In this document: positions 1 through 10,635 of the stretch, in pieces | Layout: every line of letters starts with the position of its first letter | Numbering within the stretch: position 1 is the first letter of the stretch | Source of the DNA: Candidatus Absconditabacteria bacterium | GTDB lineage: Bacteria; Patescibacteriota; Gracilibacteria; Absconditabacterales; Absconditicoccaceae | Assembly: GCA_028693445.1 (NCBI GenBank) | Contig: JAQUVI010000003.1 | Location: 19,152-83,151, forward strand | DNA length: 64,000 nt | Direction of reading: 5' to 3' | Made by a program: the position numbers and the translations under genes | The notes under the pieces: model-generated | The model's input: only the letters and a program-made list of their open reading frames with translations | Told to the model about the DNA's origin: nothing | Databases searched by the model: none

Positions 1-425
1 ACAGAGATACAATATTAAATCAACAAAACATAGCTTTGGAAGAATATAAATCATTGACCTGATTTACAAAACTCATGGCAGTAAAAGAATTAGAATGAAA
101 ATATGATGAAATACCTCGATCTACACACATAAATAAGGTTATAACAATGCTTCAAGAAATAAAAAATTTAGATCAAAAAAATGATGAAACAATATTGTTA
201 TCAGATTTCAATGTAGATTTACAAAAAATATCAGTTAAATGACAGGTTTCAGATCTAAAATTACTTTATTATTCCAATTCAGAAAGATGAATTATTTCTT
301 TAATTGATAGATTTAAAAATTTAGATTTTATAGAAAATTTATATATCAAAAACTACACAAAAGATAAAGATGAAATTTTTTTCTCATTTATTTTAGAAGC
401 TAACGTTATCAAAGATGCAAAATAA
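1..425 (+). CDS. PilN-like type IV pilus assembly protein (3' part)
   Basis: The 5' end lies outside the window; the visible reading frame starts at base 3 and gives about 140 residues, ending in TAA. With UGA as Gly the frame is open (for example the Gly in LTGFTKL and in VKGQVS). The C-terminal half has the alternating strands of a small ferredoxin-like fold, as in the periplasmic domain of PilN/GspL. The gene overlaps the next start by 11 bases and is followed by PilO-like, PilC and prepilin genes, so it is probably the inner-membrane alignment subunit that partners PilO. Assignment rests on context and fold type, not on a diagnostic motif. Confidence 0.6.
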
Positions 426-1212
426 CAATCATGAACAACAAAATGAAGAACTAATTCAAAAATTAATGGATCAACAAACCATAAATCAAGAGTCAAAAGA
501 TGAAGAACAAATTTCTATATCTACAGCTAGAGTTTCTTCAATAAAATATAGGCTTTATGTTCTTATTTTTTTGGCATTAATTGCTGTAGGTATTATAGAT
601 TATGTAATTCCAAATCGAGAAAAAACAATATGACTTCGCTCAACTATAGAAGACAAGCAACAACAAATCACAAATTTTCTTACAAAACAAGCTCAATACG
701 AAAAAGACAAAGATCTTATCTGACTTATAGAAATACATGAAAGCAAAATTATTTCTTGTGTAAATTACAAAGTTTGATGTACAGAAATTCCTCAAGAAAT
801 TAGAGATAATTTTGGATTTGCAAGATCTTATCTACAATTAAACAATCTTCACGATCCAAAGATGGAAATAAATGAAAAAATAATTCTTGCAAATATAAAC
901 GAATATCTTCTCAAAAAAGTAAGCCAAAATAACAATGAAAATTCACCAAAAATTTGAAAAATAACCAATATTTCTATTTGAGAACCAAAAGTAGTTGTAA
1001 GCCAATTATATTCTATTCCAATCAAATTAGAAGCTAGCTTTGAAAACAAAGATTATCTTTTAAGTTTTATAGAAAATGTAGATAAAAATGTTTTGGAAAG
1101 CAAATCATATCGTATTTTATATAAAATAGATGAAATAAATTACAATATTATGGAATACGACCAAGAACAACTTGTTGGAATAAAAATAAGTGCATTTTAT
1201 TATAAAGAATAA
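415..1212 (+). CDS. PilO-like type IV pilus assembly protein
   Basis: 265 residues. A polar, Gln/Glu-rich N-terminus of about 45 residues is followed by one membrane segment (around residues 47-66), a coiled-coil stretch and a C-terminal alpha/beta domain. That is the PilO/GspM layout. The ATG overlaps the upstream PilN-like gene by 11 bases, which suggests translational coupling, and PilC begins 3 bases after its TAA. PilN and PilO normally form a heterodimer linking the cytoplasmic platform to the pilus. No Shine-Dalgarno is visible. Several Gly codons are TGA. Confidence 0.65.
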
Positions 1213-1215
1213 AAA

Positions 1216-2334
1216 ATGGATAAAGAGAATAAAAAATTAGATATATTTGATACTATTATTATACGCTTCTTACAATCATTTGATAAGAGAAATTTTGCTC
1301 AAAAAGATAAAATAATCCTTTTCAAAGAACTATCTTATCTAATGAAATGATGAATTTCTTTAAATGAAGCTACAAATATACTACAGCAATCTACAGACAA
1401 CTTTGCACTCAAAGATATGACAAGAACTATCCAAACATACCTCAAAAAAGGTATGCCACTTTCTTTTGCTTTGGGAAGACTACCTGATTACTTTGATGAA
1501 TGAGATGTTGCTGTTATAAAAACATGAGAAGCTTCATGAAAATTACCAACAGTACTAACATCATTGGCCACAGAATACGAATATACAGCTGATATAAAAA
1601 ACAAATATATATGAGCCATGATTTATCCAGTAATTTTATTTTTGGTTGCCATAGTAGCAGTAATAAGTCTTTTTACACTAGTTCTTCCTTCAATTTTCTC
1701 TATTGCAGATTCATTTCAAAATTTACAATTACCTCGGGCTACAAGAGCTCTTAGGGATATTTCAACATTTTTACAAAACAATCGAAAATGAATTCTCCGA
1801 ACTGTATGATGAATATCAATAGTATGATGAATATTATTATCTACAGACAAATGAAAAAAATTCTGGTTTAATATTTTGTTACAAATTCCTTTAGTCGGAA
1901 AGATGACCCAATATTATTATGTTGTAAAATTTTGTAGATATATGAAACTTATGAACTCAGCTGGAATGAGCTATATACAAACATTTCAATTGCTCAAAGA
2001 TATTTTATGAATTCCTGTATATCAAGATATGCTCGAAAACGTTATTTCCTGATTGAAAGAATGAAAAGATATTTACTCTTCAATCAAATACGAAAGAGAT
2101 TTACTTCCAGCTGATGTAGCAGTAATGATAAAAGTATGAGAACAAACAGCTAGTTTGGAGCAATCACTCAAAAACGTACTCTCAATGTACGAATGAGAAT
2201 TAAACGTAATGATAAACCGTATTTCAAAAATAATAGAACCTATTATGCTAATCTGAATTGGTTGAATTGTAGTAATAATCGCCTATGCAGTTTTCGGACT
2301 TATTTTACAAATAATGGAGGGCTCTGGACTTTAG
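1216..2334 (+). CDS. pilC: Type IV pilus inner-membrane platform protein PilC
   Basis: 372 residues, close to the usual length of about 400. Two type II secretion F domains are visible. The first holds KGGISLNEAT and the GEASGKLPTVL motif; the second holds CRYMKLMNSAGM and VGEQTASLEQSL. Three membrane segments follow the family pattern, the last ending near IIAYAVFGLILQ. PilC is the polytopic platform on which the PilB/PilT ATPases act. CGA and CGG codons fall where relatives have Trp or bulky hydrophobic residues (FLQNNWKGILW), while conserved Arg is AGA or CGT. The gene ends in TAG. The ATPase genes are presumably left of the window. Confidence 0.93.
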
Positions 2335-2647
2335 TTTTAGCTCTTAGAATTTAGAACTTAGAGTTTAGATTTGTATCGATGCTTTTTGGTTAACTAAGTT
2401 CTGAGCTTTGTCTCTCTGAGCTAAAGTCCTGAGCCAAAGCCTTGAGCGTAGTCGAAAGGGATGTCGAAGGAGTAGTCGAAGAGAATAAGCTCTCTTATAC
2501 TCTTCATTTCATTCAGAGCGACAAAGAGAGATGTGTGATGATTTCCTTCTTTTCTTTGTTCTTTTTATTACTCAATTTATTAAGAATTATTTGCATACTC
2601 TTCACAAATATCTATAACAAGAGGGAAATTTATTTCCTTCTTTTTTT
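2335..2647. repeat. Gene-free stretch with dispersed repeats
   Basis: No gene is supported here. The stretch holds TAAGTTCTAAG-type AT repeats, copies of a TTGAGCGTAGTCGAAA-type palindrome, and from about 2480 to 2580 an inverted copy of the sequence at 48745-48905. The two copies share a run of about 40 bases including AAGAGTATAAGAGAGCTTAT. The copy near 2530-2575 also matches the reverse complement of AT-rich elements at 48740 and 61770. Confidence 0.7.
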
Positions 2648-3172
2648 ATGAAATCAAAAAAAAACTGATATACATTATTGGAAATTATGATTGTTTTGTG
2701 AGTTATTATAGTAATTATGACGATTACTATGAAATTTAGCTCTTCTCGTATAGATGATCTTCATGCACAAACCAGCAAAGACGATTTCAAAAACAGCTAC
2801 GAACAACTACTTTTAAGCAATATGAGTTCAAATTATCACAATAAAGAAAGGTATAATAAAATGATGATTTATATATTATCATGAGCAAACTGATTTACTT
2901 ACAATCTTGAAAACGAGGATGAAGAAATAAAAACATATACTTGATACTTTGATCCAAAACACGAAATAATAAATTTAAAAATAAATAATTCACCAGCTAA
3001 TAATATAGAAATAGCACTAACTCCATATCAATTTGGTTGCCAAATAAACAACATTACATGAACAGCAATAATCCAAACCCAATCAAAAAACAGACTCCAT
3101 TGTTTTAAATTAGCAACAAATAATTGTAAATTAGAATATGTTAAATGCCAAGAGTTTTACCCAGACCAATAG
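2648..3172 (+). CDS. Type IV prepilin-like protein (GYTLLE signal)
   Basis: 174 residues. The N-terminus is MKSKKNG/YTLLE followed by a hydrophobic helix, the class III signal cut by prepilin peptidase PilD; the Gly at -1 is encoded by TGA and Glu+5 is present. The rest is a variable extracellular domain with paired Cys residues (GCQINN, HCFKLATNNCK). Being the first of four pilin-type genes after pilC suggests a minor pilin of GspH/FimU type. It ends in TAG three bases before the next start. Confidence 0.85.
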
Positions 3173-3175
3173 AAA

Positions 3176-3751
3176 ATGAATAAAAAGTGATTCACATTGA
3201 TAGAAGTTATGATTGTTCTCCTTGTTTTTTCTATTGGAGTTTTAGCTGTGCTTAGATTAATCTTGCACAATATGGAAACTATGAGTCAACTAGAAGCAAA
3301 ATCCACAGCAACACTTTTGGCAAAAGAATGAATTGAATTAGTTTATAACACAAGAGATAGCAACCGCATAGCATCATTACCTTGGGATTGTATTATAAAT
3401 CCAAATTATAACGGACAAACAGAAAATCAATTTTGTAAGAACCACTTCTTAGATAACTGATGAATTTGGAAAATAGAAAACTACGAAAACATACAACGAA
3501 CAACAATAAACCCAGAATATATTTTTGAAGAAAGCAAATTATATATAAAAGATAACATCACAACAAAATATACTCACGAAGTAAACGATCAACCAAGCAT
3601 ATTTTCTAGATATATTTATTTTACAGGAGTAAAAGATAACGACAATATAATCAATACTTGATATATTTTAAAAATTGAATCTCATGTAATTTACCAAAAA
3701 TGATCAAGAACTGGTGAAATAATTCTAGAATCATTTATTTGAAATTATTAA
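3176..3751 (+). CDS. Type IV prepilin-like protein (PilV/GspI-type)
   Basis: 191 residues. The start MNKKG/FTLIEVMIVLLVFS is a typical prepilin signal, with the -1 Gly again encoded by TGA and Glu at +5. A hydrophobic assembly helix of about 20 residues leads into a globular domain with an ATLLAKEGIELVYNTRD stretch, which resembles PilV/GspI minor pilins (AxxLAxxGiE). Cys pairs occur in PWDCIIN and FCKNHF. It is translated between two other prepilin genes with gaps of 1-3 bases. Confidence 0.87.
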
Positions 3752-3752
3752 T

Positions 3753-4367
3753 ATGCACAAAAAGAAATACTGATTTACTCTCATAGAATTACTTATATCG
3801 ATATCTATCATCTCAATTTTGGTAGTAATTTTATTTAGAGCATACAATAGCATTTCACAAGTAACTTTTCGTTCACAACAAGAAAAAAACATCCAACAAG
3901 AAATGATTTGGATTTCTCAAACATTGCAAAACATAGCAGATAATCATAGTATAGATTTTGATAGTTACAAGTTAGAAACAACAAATGAAAAACTTTTCCT
4001 TTCAGGAAAAACAGAAAAAATCATAATAACTACAACATGAATATGTATTCCTGATATCCAGATAACAACTTGATTTACCCAGGAACAAAGAGAAGATCCA
4101 TGCCAATTAATTATCGTAAATCAAAACGGATCAATCACACCAATAACCACCACATCAGAAAGTTTTATATCCAAACCATATTTTACAATTATTCCATCAA
4201 AATCAAACGAAGAAATAATAGATGATCCAAATTGATTTCCTTTTCTAAAAATAAGACAACCAGGATTCCAAGTAAATTTTACAATATATACTCCTTTATA
4301 CGAAAAATGAAACTGGATAAAAATGAGTAAAATTTTGTTCCAACAATTCTTTAATTTACAAAAATAA
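3753..4367 (+). CDS. Type IV prepilin-like protein (PilW/GspJ-type)
   Basis: 204 residues. MHKKKYG/FTLIELLISISIISILVV is a complete prepilin peptidase signal with a TGA-encoded Gly at -1. The segment after the helix (QQEKNIQQEMIWISQTLQ) resembles the N-terminal region of PilW/GspJ minor pilins. The body is a beta-rich domain with two Cys. It starts one base after the previous stop and is followed at once by a PilX-like gene, so the order matches minor pilin clusters that prime pilus assembly. Confidence 0.83.
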
Positions 4368-4368
4368 T

Positions 4369-5259
4369 ATGAAGAAAAAATGAAATATAAGTTTGTTGAT
4401 TTTGTTTGTCCTAGTAGCCTGTTCATTACTAGGAATCATTGCTGTACAATATACCAAACATATGGCAATCCAAACAAACCAAGTCTATAATTATTACAAA
4501 ACGTATTATCTTGCAAAATGAGGAAGTGAAATTGGTTTGAGTCTTATGCAACTTCGTTGAATTTGATATTCATTAAATATAGAAGAAAACTCAGATTTTG
4601 TCCAACAGAATATAAGTACATGAAGTACCTTTTCTCTTAATATACAAGGAGATTCATCAATAATTTCCAATTGATACCCAGGCGATGAAACTTGTTCAAA
4701 CCCTATAATAATATATTCATGACAAAGCTTTATTCTACCACTATTTATAGATACACCAATAAATATAGAAACATTACAGGAAAAAAATTTAACAGAACAT
4801 TTTTCTGAACAAAAATTTTATACAAACAAATCTGAATTTTTAAAATCAATAAAAATAACAAACAACGAACCTCGCAACATAAATATATGAATAATAATTT
4901 CCTCTTGATGACAATTAAATGAATTTTGAATATTTTTTAAGACAGGAATTTTTGATTGAGATGATTTTTTTGAAGAACTTAATGAAAACATCAAAGACGT
5001 ATTGGAAAGAACCAATAATTACGAAGCTATAAACTGGTTAAGTTTACAAAACTTACAAAATTATATCATAATAGCCAATAAAGATTCTCAAGAATTAAGT
5101 TTTTGTCTAGAATTACCAGAATGAAACACTTTAGCATTACCAAAAACTTATATATCAAGTTTCGGTTCTACAAACACAAAAAAAATGTGACTAGAAACTA
5201 TTTATCAACAACCAACTCCTTCATATCTTATTGATAGTAGTATAATAGAAAATAAATAA
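4369..5259 (+). CDS. PilX-like pilus assembly membrane protein
   Basis: 296 residues. The N-terminus MKKKGNISLLILFVLVAC is basic then hydrophobic but lacks the FTLIE motif, as in PilX/GspK-type proteins (KKGsalllvl). It is followed by YYKTYYLAKGGSEIGL, the AxxGxExg stretch typical of the PilX N-terminal region. The rest is a divergent extracellular domain with many TGA-encoded Gly, including a double TGA near 4909. It is the last gene of the pilus cluster; a weak hairpin (GGGTA...TACCC, 5266-5290) follows. Confidence 0.65.
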
Positions 5260-5310
5260 AAAAAGGGTAAAGCCTATTAAACTATACCCTATTTATCTAT
5301 TTATCTAATT

Positions 5311-5874
5311 TTACAATTTTCCCATCAAATCACCCAATTTAGATTCTTGTTCTTGTTTTGCTTTTTGAGTAAGTTCTTCTTTATCCATAGTATCCAAAAC
5401 AGCTTTCCATCTTTTGATTCTCGCTTCTCTTTCACCGTCAATAGCTACTTGTTCATTTTCTTCTTCTTTACGAAGAGAATGTAAATTCATTTGCTCCTCT
5501 ATATATATTTCATAAAGTCTTAGAATTTGAAATGACCAAAGTTCTGAAACAGTTTTTACAACACTCTGATCTCCACTTTTAACTGCTATATAAAGTTCTT
5601 TTTCTTCCTGATCTTTTTCCTTTTTAATTTCATAATCACTACTAAAAGAGCCCAAAACCAACTGTTGCAACAAACCCCAATCAAAATCTTCTTTGAGTTC
5701 TTCTGGAACTTTGTAAACAAGTGGTACAAATTTTACCAAATATTCTGTATACCATTCTTGATCTTTTATATCTCATGTAATTGGTCAAACAAGTTGTTCA
5801 TATTTTTCTACAATTTGCTTTTTTTCTGGCTTTTCTCTAAGTTCTTCTATAAATGCTTGAAAATCAAAAAGCAT
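5311..5874 (-). CDS. Hypothetical protein, acidic and charged C-terminus
   Basis: 187 residues. The start at 5874 adds the N-terminus MLFDFQAFIEEL and two TGA-encoded Gly to the shorter standard-code frame. It is a soluble, largely helical protein with a Glu/Lys-rich region (EIKKEKDQEEKELY, LRKEEENEQ). The end KQEQESKLGDLMGKL looks like a linear peptide tail. No family recognised. It lies downstream of the PriA-like gene on the same strand with about 140 bases between, and it converges on the pilus operon. Confidence 0.7.
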
Positions 5875-6017
5875 GTTGGTTACGTAAAAAATAAAGATTT
5901 TATTAGATTCACTATATGCAATAGTAAACATATTTCAAGAGGTTTTATTATAATCTAGACAGAATTAGATTTTTAGATAGAATAGACATGATTAGGAGTT
6001 TTGACATGATTAAATTC

Positions 6018-6749
6018 CTAATCTATCTCATTAATCTCAATTTTCCAAATATCGGCTAAATAAGAAAGTACCTCTGGGGTTTTGTAACGAGGATCCTGTT
6101 GGTTCGCGTAGTACCACTTATACGGATGAACAAGAACAACAGATTGAAGATCTTTAAAATCTTGAAACAACTCAGCATGAGTTACCAAAACATATTTCAC
6201 TAGTCCTTGTTTTACTTGCCAAAACGCTTTATCCTTCTTCGCTTGAGTATCTGACGAACTCAACAACAAAACCCCAGTTTCATTATTTAAAGACTTATCA
6301 ATCATCATTTGCATTGTCCACAAATCTGGATATACAATCAAAGTTTGACCTTTTACAGAAACAGTATCTACTCAAAAAAGTTTAGGATCCAATTGAACTT
6401 TCTTTAATCATTTTGATTTTTTAGTAATCTCTTTTTTCAACAACAATTCAATATCCTGACTCAAAAAATATTTCATAACATTTCTATACGTACTATAATA
6501 TTGGGCTACCATCCAATTAATTCGATCAATATATTTTTTTGAAACAAAACCAGAATAAATTAATTCCAATTGACGATCTTGTGGGAAACGAGCAATATAT
6601 TGTTCAACAAAAGAAACTTCATCACCCAATACCAAAAAATATTCATCATCAGATTGTAATAAATCTCCAACGGAAAATCACAGATCATCACAATCTAGTT
6701 TCATTACTTTGTCTATTCCCGCAAATGTCGTAAATCCATAAAGATACAT
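6018..6749 (-). CDS. Degenerate PriA-like protein, helicase motifs lost
   Basis: 243 residues, against about 730 for PriA. The first half contains RINWMVAQYYSTY, close to the winged-helix region of PriA (IxWlAxYY). The second half follows PriA helicase lobe 1 in order: LIVYPDLWTMQMM (like the LvPEI segment), LVTHAELFQDFKDL (like GTRSALFxPFkNL) and QDPRYKTPEVLSYLA (like gPRYhaRDvA). The Walker A GxxGxGKT is missing, and the DEEH box is replaced by VHPY. ATP hydrolysis is therefore not expected. I infer a PriA-derived scaffold, perhaps still binding replication forks or SSB. Confidence 0.6.
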
Positions 6750-6777
6750 AAATTTTTACAAAAAATAAATACTTTTT

Positions 6778-6862
6778 GTCATTCCGACTTAAAGAATTTG
6801 GAGTCGGAATCTTAGGTTTTTAGTTTAGATTCCAGCTCCAACAGACAAAGCTGGAATGACAT
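6778..6862. repeat. Palindromic repeat pair (GTCATTCCGACT family)
   Basis: Two inverted-repeat units side by side. One is GTCATTCCGACT...GGAGTCGGAATCTT (6778-6813); the other is AGATTCCAGCTCC...GCTGGAATGAC (6827-6860). Similar units sit at 18826-18861 and 48693-48728. This is a REP-like dispersed family placed between genes. Confidence 0.75.
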
Positions 6863-6875
6863 ACGATACCAAACA

Positions 6876-8075
6876 TTAAACAGTAAATTTTCCATCCTTA
6901 TAAATCACTTTTTTACTTCAATCTTCCAAATATGCAGTAACTTTTCTATCTGCTGTAGAAATAATATCTGCGTGTTCTGTACTTTGATTCAATCAAAGTT
7001 CTTTTTTTTCTTCTTCAGATAAATTATTCAAATTACCAACATAAGTTTCATCAAACGATCTTCAAATAGCTATATGAGTATTCCCAAATTCTCATCACAT
7101 ATTTTCATCATACAAAGTTTCTCACATAAATCTAGTAATATGAGAATGTCTACGGTCAGTCAAACTAAATTCTCCCAAAAATTTTGTTCCTGGAATTTCA
7201 AAAATTTTAGCCAAAACATCTTTTCACTCCTTTGCATCAAATTCCACAATTTCTCACCTTTCAAATTTTAAACTAATTCAATCTATTTTTTGTCAATATC
7301 TATACAAAGGCTGATTAAATTTCATCCAACCTTCAATATCTCTAAAATCTGGTGAGGTAAAAATTTCAAATGAAGGAATATTTCTTCACTCTCAATGCAT
7401 CCGTTTTCTATCCGATCATATTTTAAGTCTCAAATCGACATCATCTCAAACCATATGAATATATTGAATTTTCATATCACTCAATTTCTGAGAAATTTTT
7501 CCAATTGATGATATAGTTTTTTCCCATTCAAAAACAGGATTTTCATAATCCAAATAACATGCCTTTATTATCTGATCCCAATATTCTTCATAAGTCATAC
7601 CAACATCATCAGCCATAGCTTGGGTGCCATACAAAGCTCAAGTCCAGGTCATTTTTCCCTCTAATTCTTTTTGAGTACGTCTACGAATATATTCTTTACG
7701 AGACTGTATTCTTGTCGCCATTTTCTGTGGATTAACTCATTTAAGTTCATATTTATCATGCTCTGCAATAATAGAAATCACATGAGTCATTTGATCTACT
7801 TTTCCATGCAAATAATGATGCGGATAAAAGGCAATTTGTTCATCAGTCGCATGCTCATAAAAATGTCTACTTACTCCATCAGGATAATATTCAAAAATTG
7901 GATGAGCTCATGCTTCCAAGATCGCTTTTTGCAAAGGCAAATAAAATGGTTTCGCACATTCAGGCAACTGCACAAAAATTACATCGCCCTTCTTCGCTCA
8001 TTCCCCACTCCACAAAGCAAATTTTACTAATACATCTGCATATTTTTTAAGTAATTCCGGACTTGGTTGATACAT
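6876..8075 (-). CDS. M29 family aminopeptidase (AmpS/AmpII type)
   Basis: 399 residues, the normal length for this thermophilic-metalloprotease family of cytosolic, dinuclear metal aminopeptidases. Visible family stretches are IPSFEIFTSP, EGWMKFNQPLYRYG, the metal-region EFSLTDRRHSHIT, and GNTHIAIG with DETYVGN. In SDRKWMHGEG the Trp codon is CGG (7403-7401), where relatives also have Trp, which supports CGG=Trp. Many Gly are TGA. The start is preceded by an AT-rich leader without a Shine-Dalgarno. It is probably used to salvage amino acids from peptides. Confidence 0.92.
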
Positions 8076-8161
8076 AACAAACAACAATAAATAATATAAA
8101 ACAATAAGATTCTTATTATTTTCTTTTTTACAATTTTACTTTCAAGTTACAATTAAAAAAC

Positions 8162-8190
8162 AAAAAAAAGCCAGATTTTTACATCTGACC
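8162..8190 (-). terminator. Rho-independent terminator after RuBisCO
   Basis: On the minus strand GGTCAGAT-GTAAAA-ATCTGGCT forms an 8-bp stem with two wobble pairs, followed by a run of T. It lies 40 bases past the RuBisCO stop. Confidence 0.75.
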
Positions 8191-8230
8191 TTTTAACTAT
8201 CTAACGTTCCAAATTCCAAAGTTCCAACAA

Positions 8231-9691
8231 CTAATTAGATTCTGTTCTCTCAGCATGTCTAACGTCTTTGTTCTCTTTTTTTGTAAAAAATTCAATCGCT
8301 TCAGCTAATTCTATATGATCCTTTGCATATTCAGCAATATCAATTCCCTTTTGATATGCTTCGCATGCTTGTACCAATGCTGTTGCTCCCACCTTAGTTC
8401 CTCTTGGATGTGCATGACAACCAGCACCCATAGTCGTGATAAAATCTACATTTTCCATCACATCAATAAACGGTTTCAAAAGTGTTGGATTGAGTCCTCC
8501 AGAAATAATTGGACAACATTTTTTGAGATTTCTCCAACTATCATCTTCTTTTGTGAGATGTTGATGATGATCTTCTTGTACTTTTTTAACTCGGTCTTCA
8601 TCATTTGTAGGAATAGTTCCCCAAGATTGTTGGAAAATATGCCCTGGAGCATCAAGTCCAAAAATATTATGAGCTGCGGTTACATCTTCTTCAGGTGTCC
8701 CAGCCATTTTACCTACCCCAGCAGTACCTGTATGGATACCAGAAGTTCCTGCCAATCTAGCAAATTTAGACAATACTAATACACTATATCCAATTGGATT
8801 TTCTGGTCTTGTAAAGGCACCATGTCCAGCTCTATGGAAATGAATAAATACATCTGGATATTTTCTTCTAAGTGTTTGTACTGCCATCCATCCTGCTGTA
8901 GTACCATCAATCAAAAACGCATATGATCATTTTTCCATTCCTGAATTAACAATCATTTCACATCTCTTGATCATAGTATCATAATCAGCAGCAGAAACAT
9001 TAAATGAATGTACTTTTTTCTTTCCTGTTTCTTTTACTGCTTTATCCATAGCTTCTTTGATATGAGCTACCATTTTGTCATAAGGACAGAAATCTTGATC
9101 CGCCTGTGGTTCATCGTTTTTTACAAAATCTCCTCCCCCAACTCGGAAATCATAGGCAACCTCAGCATATTCAGCTGAAGTAAGTCCCATTTTTGGTTTT
9201 ACAATAGTTCCAAGAATTGGTCTATCATAAACATTTAAATATTTTCTCATATCATCCAAAGTATAACTAGGTCCATCATATTGTTCTAGCATTGCAGGTG
9301 GAAACCAAACATCCAAAAGTTTCAATGCTTGAATTTCTTTCATTCCAAAAATATTTCAAGCAATATAAGTTAAAATATTTTGTACATTTCCTCCTCTATC
9401 AAAAAGTCTCCATGGATAAGCAATCCAAACCAAATTTTTTTCCAAATCTACTTTATAAACCAAAGCATTCAATAGTTTAGAATAAGCTGTCTCTGTTTGT
9501 ACGAGAAAATTTGTTCCAGTACTAGATTCTGCAGCTACTTCGCATGCGGCCTGCAAAATATTTAATTTTCCACCAGGAATCAAATGAAACGCAGCCAACA
9601 TATAATCCCCATTTGTTGGATCTTTTAGATCCATGTTGATATACGCCGCTTGATGTGAATTTAGCGTTGCGATAAGTTCTTGTAAATTCAT
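8231..9691 (-). CDS. Ribulose-1,5-bisphosphate carboxylase, form II/III
   Basis: 486 residues. Catalytic elements are intact: TIVKPKMGL (catalytic Lys), GGGDFVKNDEPQ (carbamylated Lys with Asp/Glu metal ligands), HFHRAGHGA (His) and the phosphate loop ISGGLNP. The long insert and overall pattern match the form II/III enzymes of CPR bacteria and some archaea. There they act in the AMP/nucleoside salvage route, turning ribulose bisphosphate plus CO2 into 3-phosphoglycerate. The start at 9691 (MNLQEL) fits the family better than an in-frame ATG nine codons upstream. Only two Gly are TGA. AMP phosphorylase and R15P isomerase are not in the window. Confidence 0.97.
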
Positions 9692-9746
9692 AGATATGTT
9701 ATAAAAGAATAAAAACAATTTTACAAATTAAGTATACAGAAGAACA

Positions 9747-9777
9747 TAAAAAAAACAATAAATCTGATAGATTTATC
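9747..9777 (-). promoter_or_regulatory. Hairpin with T-run in RuBisCO leader region
   Basis: ATAAATCT-GAT-AGATTTAT (9758-9776), followed on the minus strand by a T-rich tract, resembles an intrinsic terminator. It is upstream of the RuBisCO start, so it may stop antisense transcription from the divergent gene or act as an attenuator. No direct evidence for either. Confidence 0.35.
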
Positions 9778-9928
9778 GCATTTTTATTTGACATTTTTTG
9801 TCATTATTGGGCGGTTTATATAATTATCTTGATAATCATTTTCAACAACATATCATTCGATTTATATGTAACATATCAAAAACATTTTCGTATTATAAAA
9901 GAATATTTATTTTTTTAAACCAATTTTT

Positions 9929-10582
9929 ATGAAAAAATTAATTTTAATCGCATTACTTTTTACAAGTTTTATTTTGGTATGATGTACCCAAAATCCCCAA
10001 GAGATTTCTTACGACCAAGACAGCCGAAAAACAATGATACCAGAAACTTGCAAATCATTTTTTGATGGTTGCAACAATTGTTCAAGAATGAATGACTGAG
10101 AAAATATAGCTTGTACAAAAATGTTTTGCGAAACCTATGAAGAACCAAAATGTTTGGATACCATGCATCCAAGTTGGGATCTAGATAATGATTGAATAAA
10201 TGACTGTGAATCAGATGGAACTTGTGATGACAGCGTTGATTACACAAAACCAAAGCAAGAAACAAAACAAGGAAATATTTCAGAATCATGTACTATGGAA
10301 TACGCCCCTGTTTGTGCAAAAGTGGAAATACAATGTATCAGGGCACCATGTGAACCAATTGAACAAACATTTAGCAATAGATGCATGATAAATGCAAACA
10401 AACTTGCGACATTTCTTTACGAATGAGAATGCAAAACCAATAAAAACGATGAAAATATAATTCCAGAAACTTGTAAATCTTTTTTTGATGGTTGCAACAA
10501 TTGTTTTAAAGAAAATAATTGAGAAACTATTTGTACAGAAATATATTGCGAAACCTACCAAGAACCAAAATGTTTGGATTAA
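9929..10582 (+). CDS. Cys-rich lipoprotein with Kazal-like domain between repeats
   Basis: 217 residues. The signal peptide ends in the lipobox LVGC, with its Gly from TGA, so it is likely lipid-anchored. Two copies of a unit of about 40 residues (IPETCKSFFDGCNNC...CETY.EPKCLD) flank a central segment, CTMEYAPVCA...CIRAPCEP...EGEC. Its Cys spacing resembles a Kazal-type protease inhibitor domain. DLDNDGINDCE looks like a calcium-binding repeat. It could protect the cell from host or competitor proteases; that is inference. It is monocistronic, with a strong terminator 18 bases after its TAA. Confidence 0.75.
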
Positions 10583-10599
10583 AAAACAAGTAATATAAA

Positions 10600-10635
10600 A
10601 CACCTTCACGCAAAAAACGTGAAGGTGTTGGTTTA
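10600..10635. terminator. Strong bidirectional terminator
   Basis: ACACCTTCACG-CAAAAAA-CGTGAAGGTGT is an 11-bp perfect stem (10600-10628) between convergent genes, followed by a T-rich stretch on the plus strand. Confidence 0.85.

Noticed and set aside
8315..8779. Plus-strand frame of 154 codons
   Set aside because: Shadow of the RuBisCO gene, which has conserved catalytic residues on the other strand.
8231..9691. RuBisCO-like protein (form IV)
   Set aside because: Both active-site Lys, the metal-binding Asp/Glu and the catalytic His are all present.
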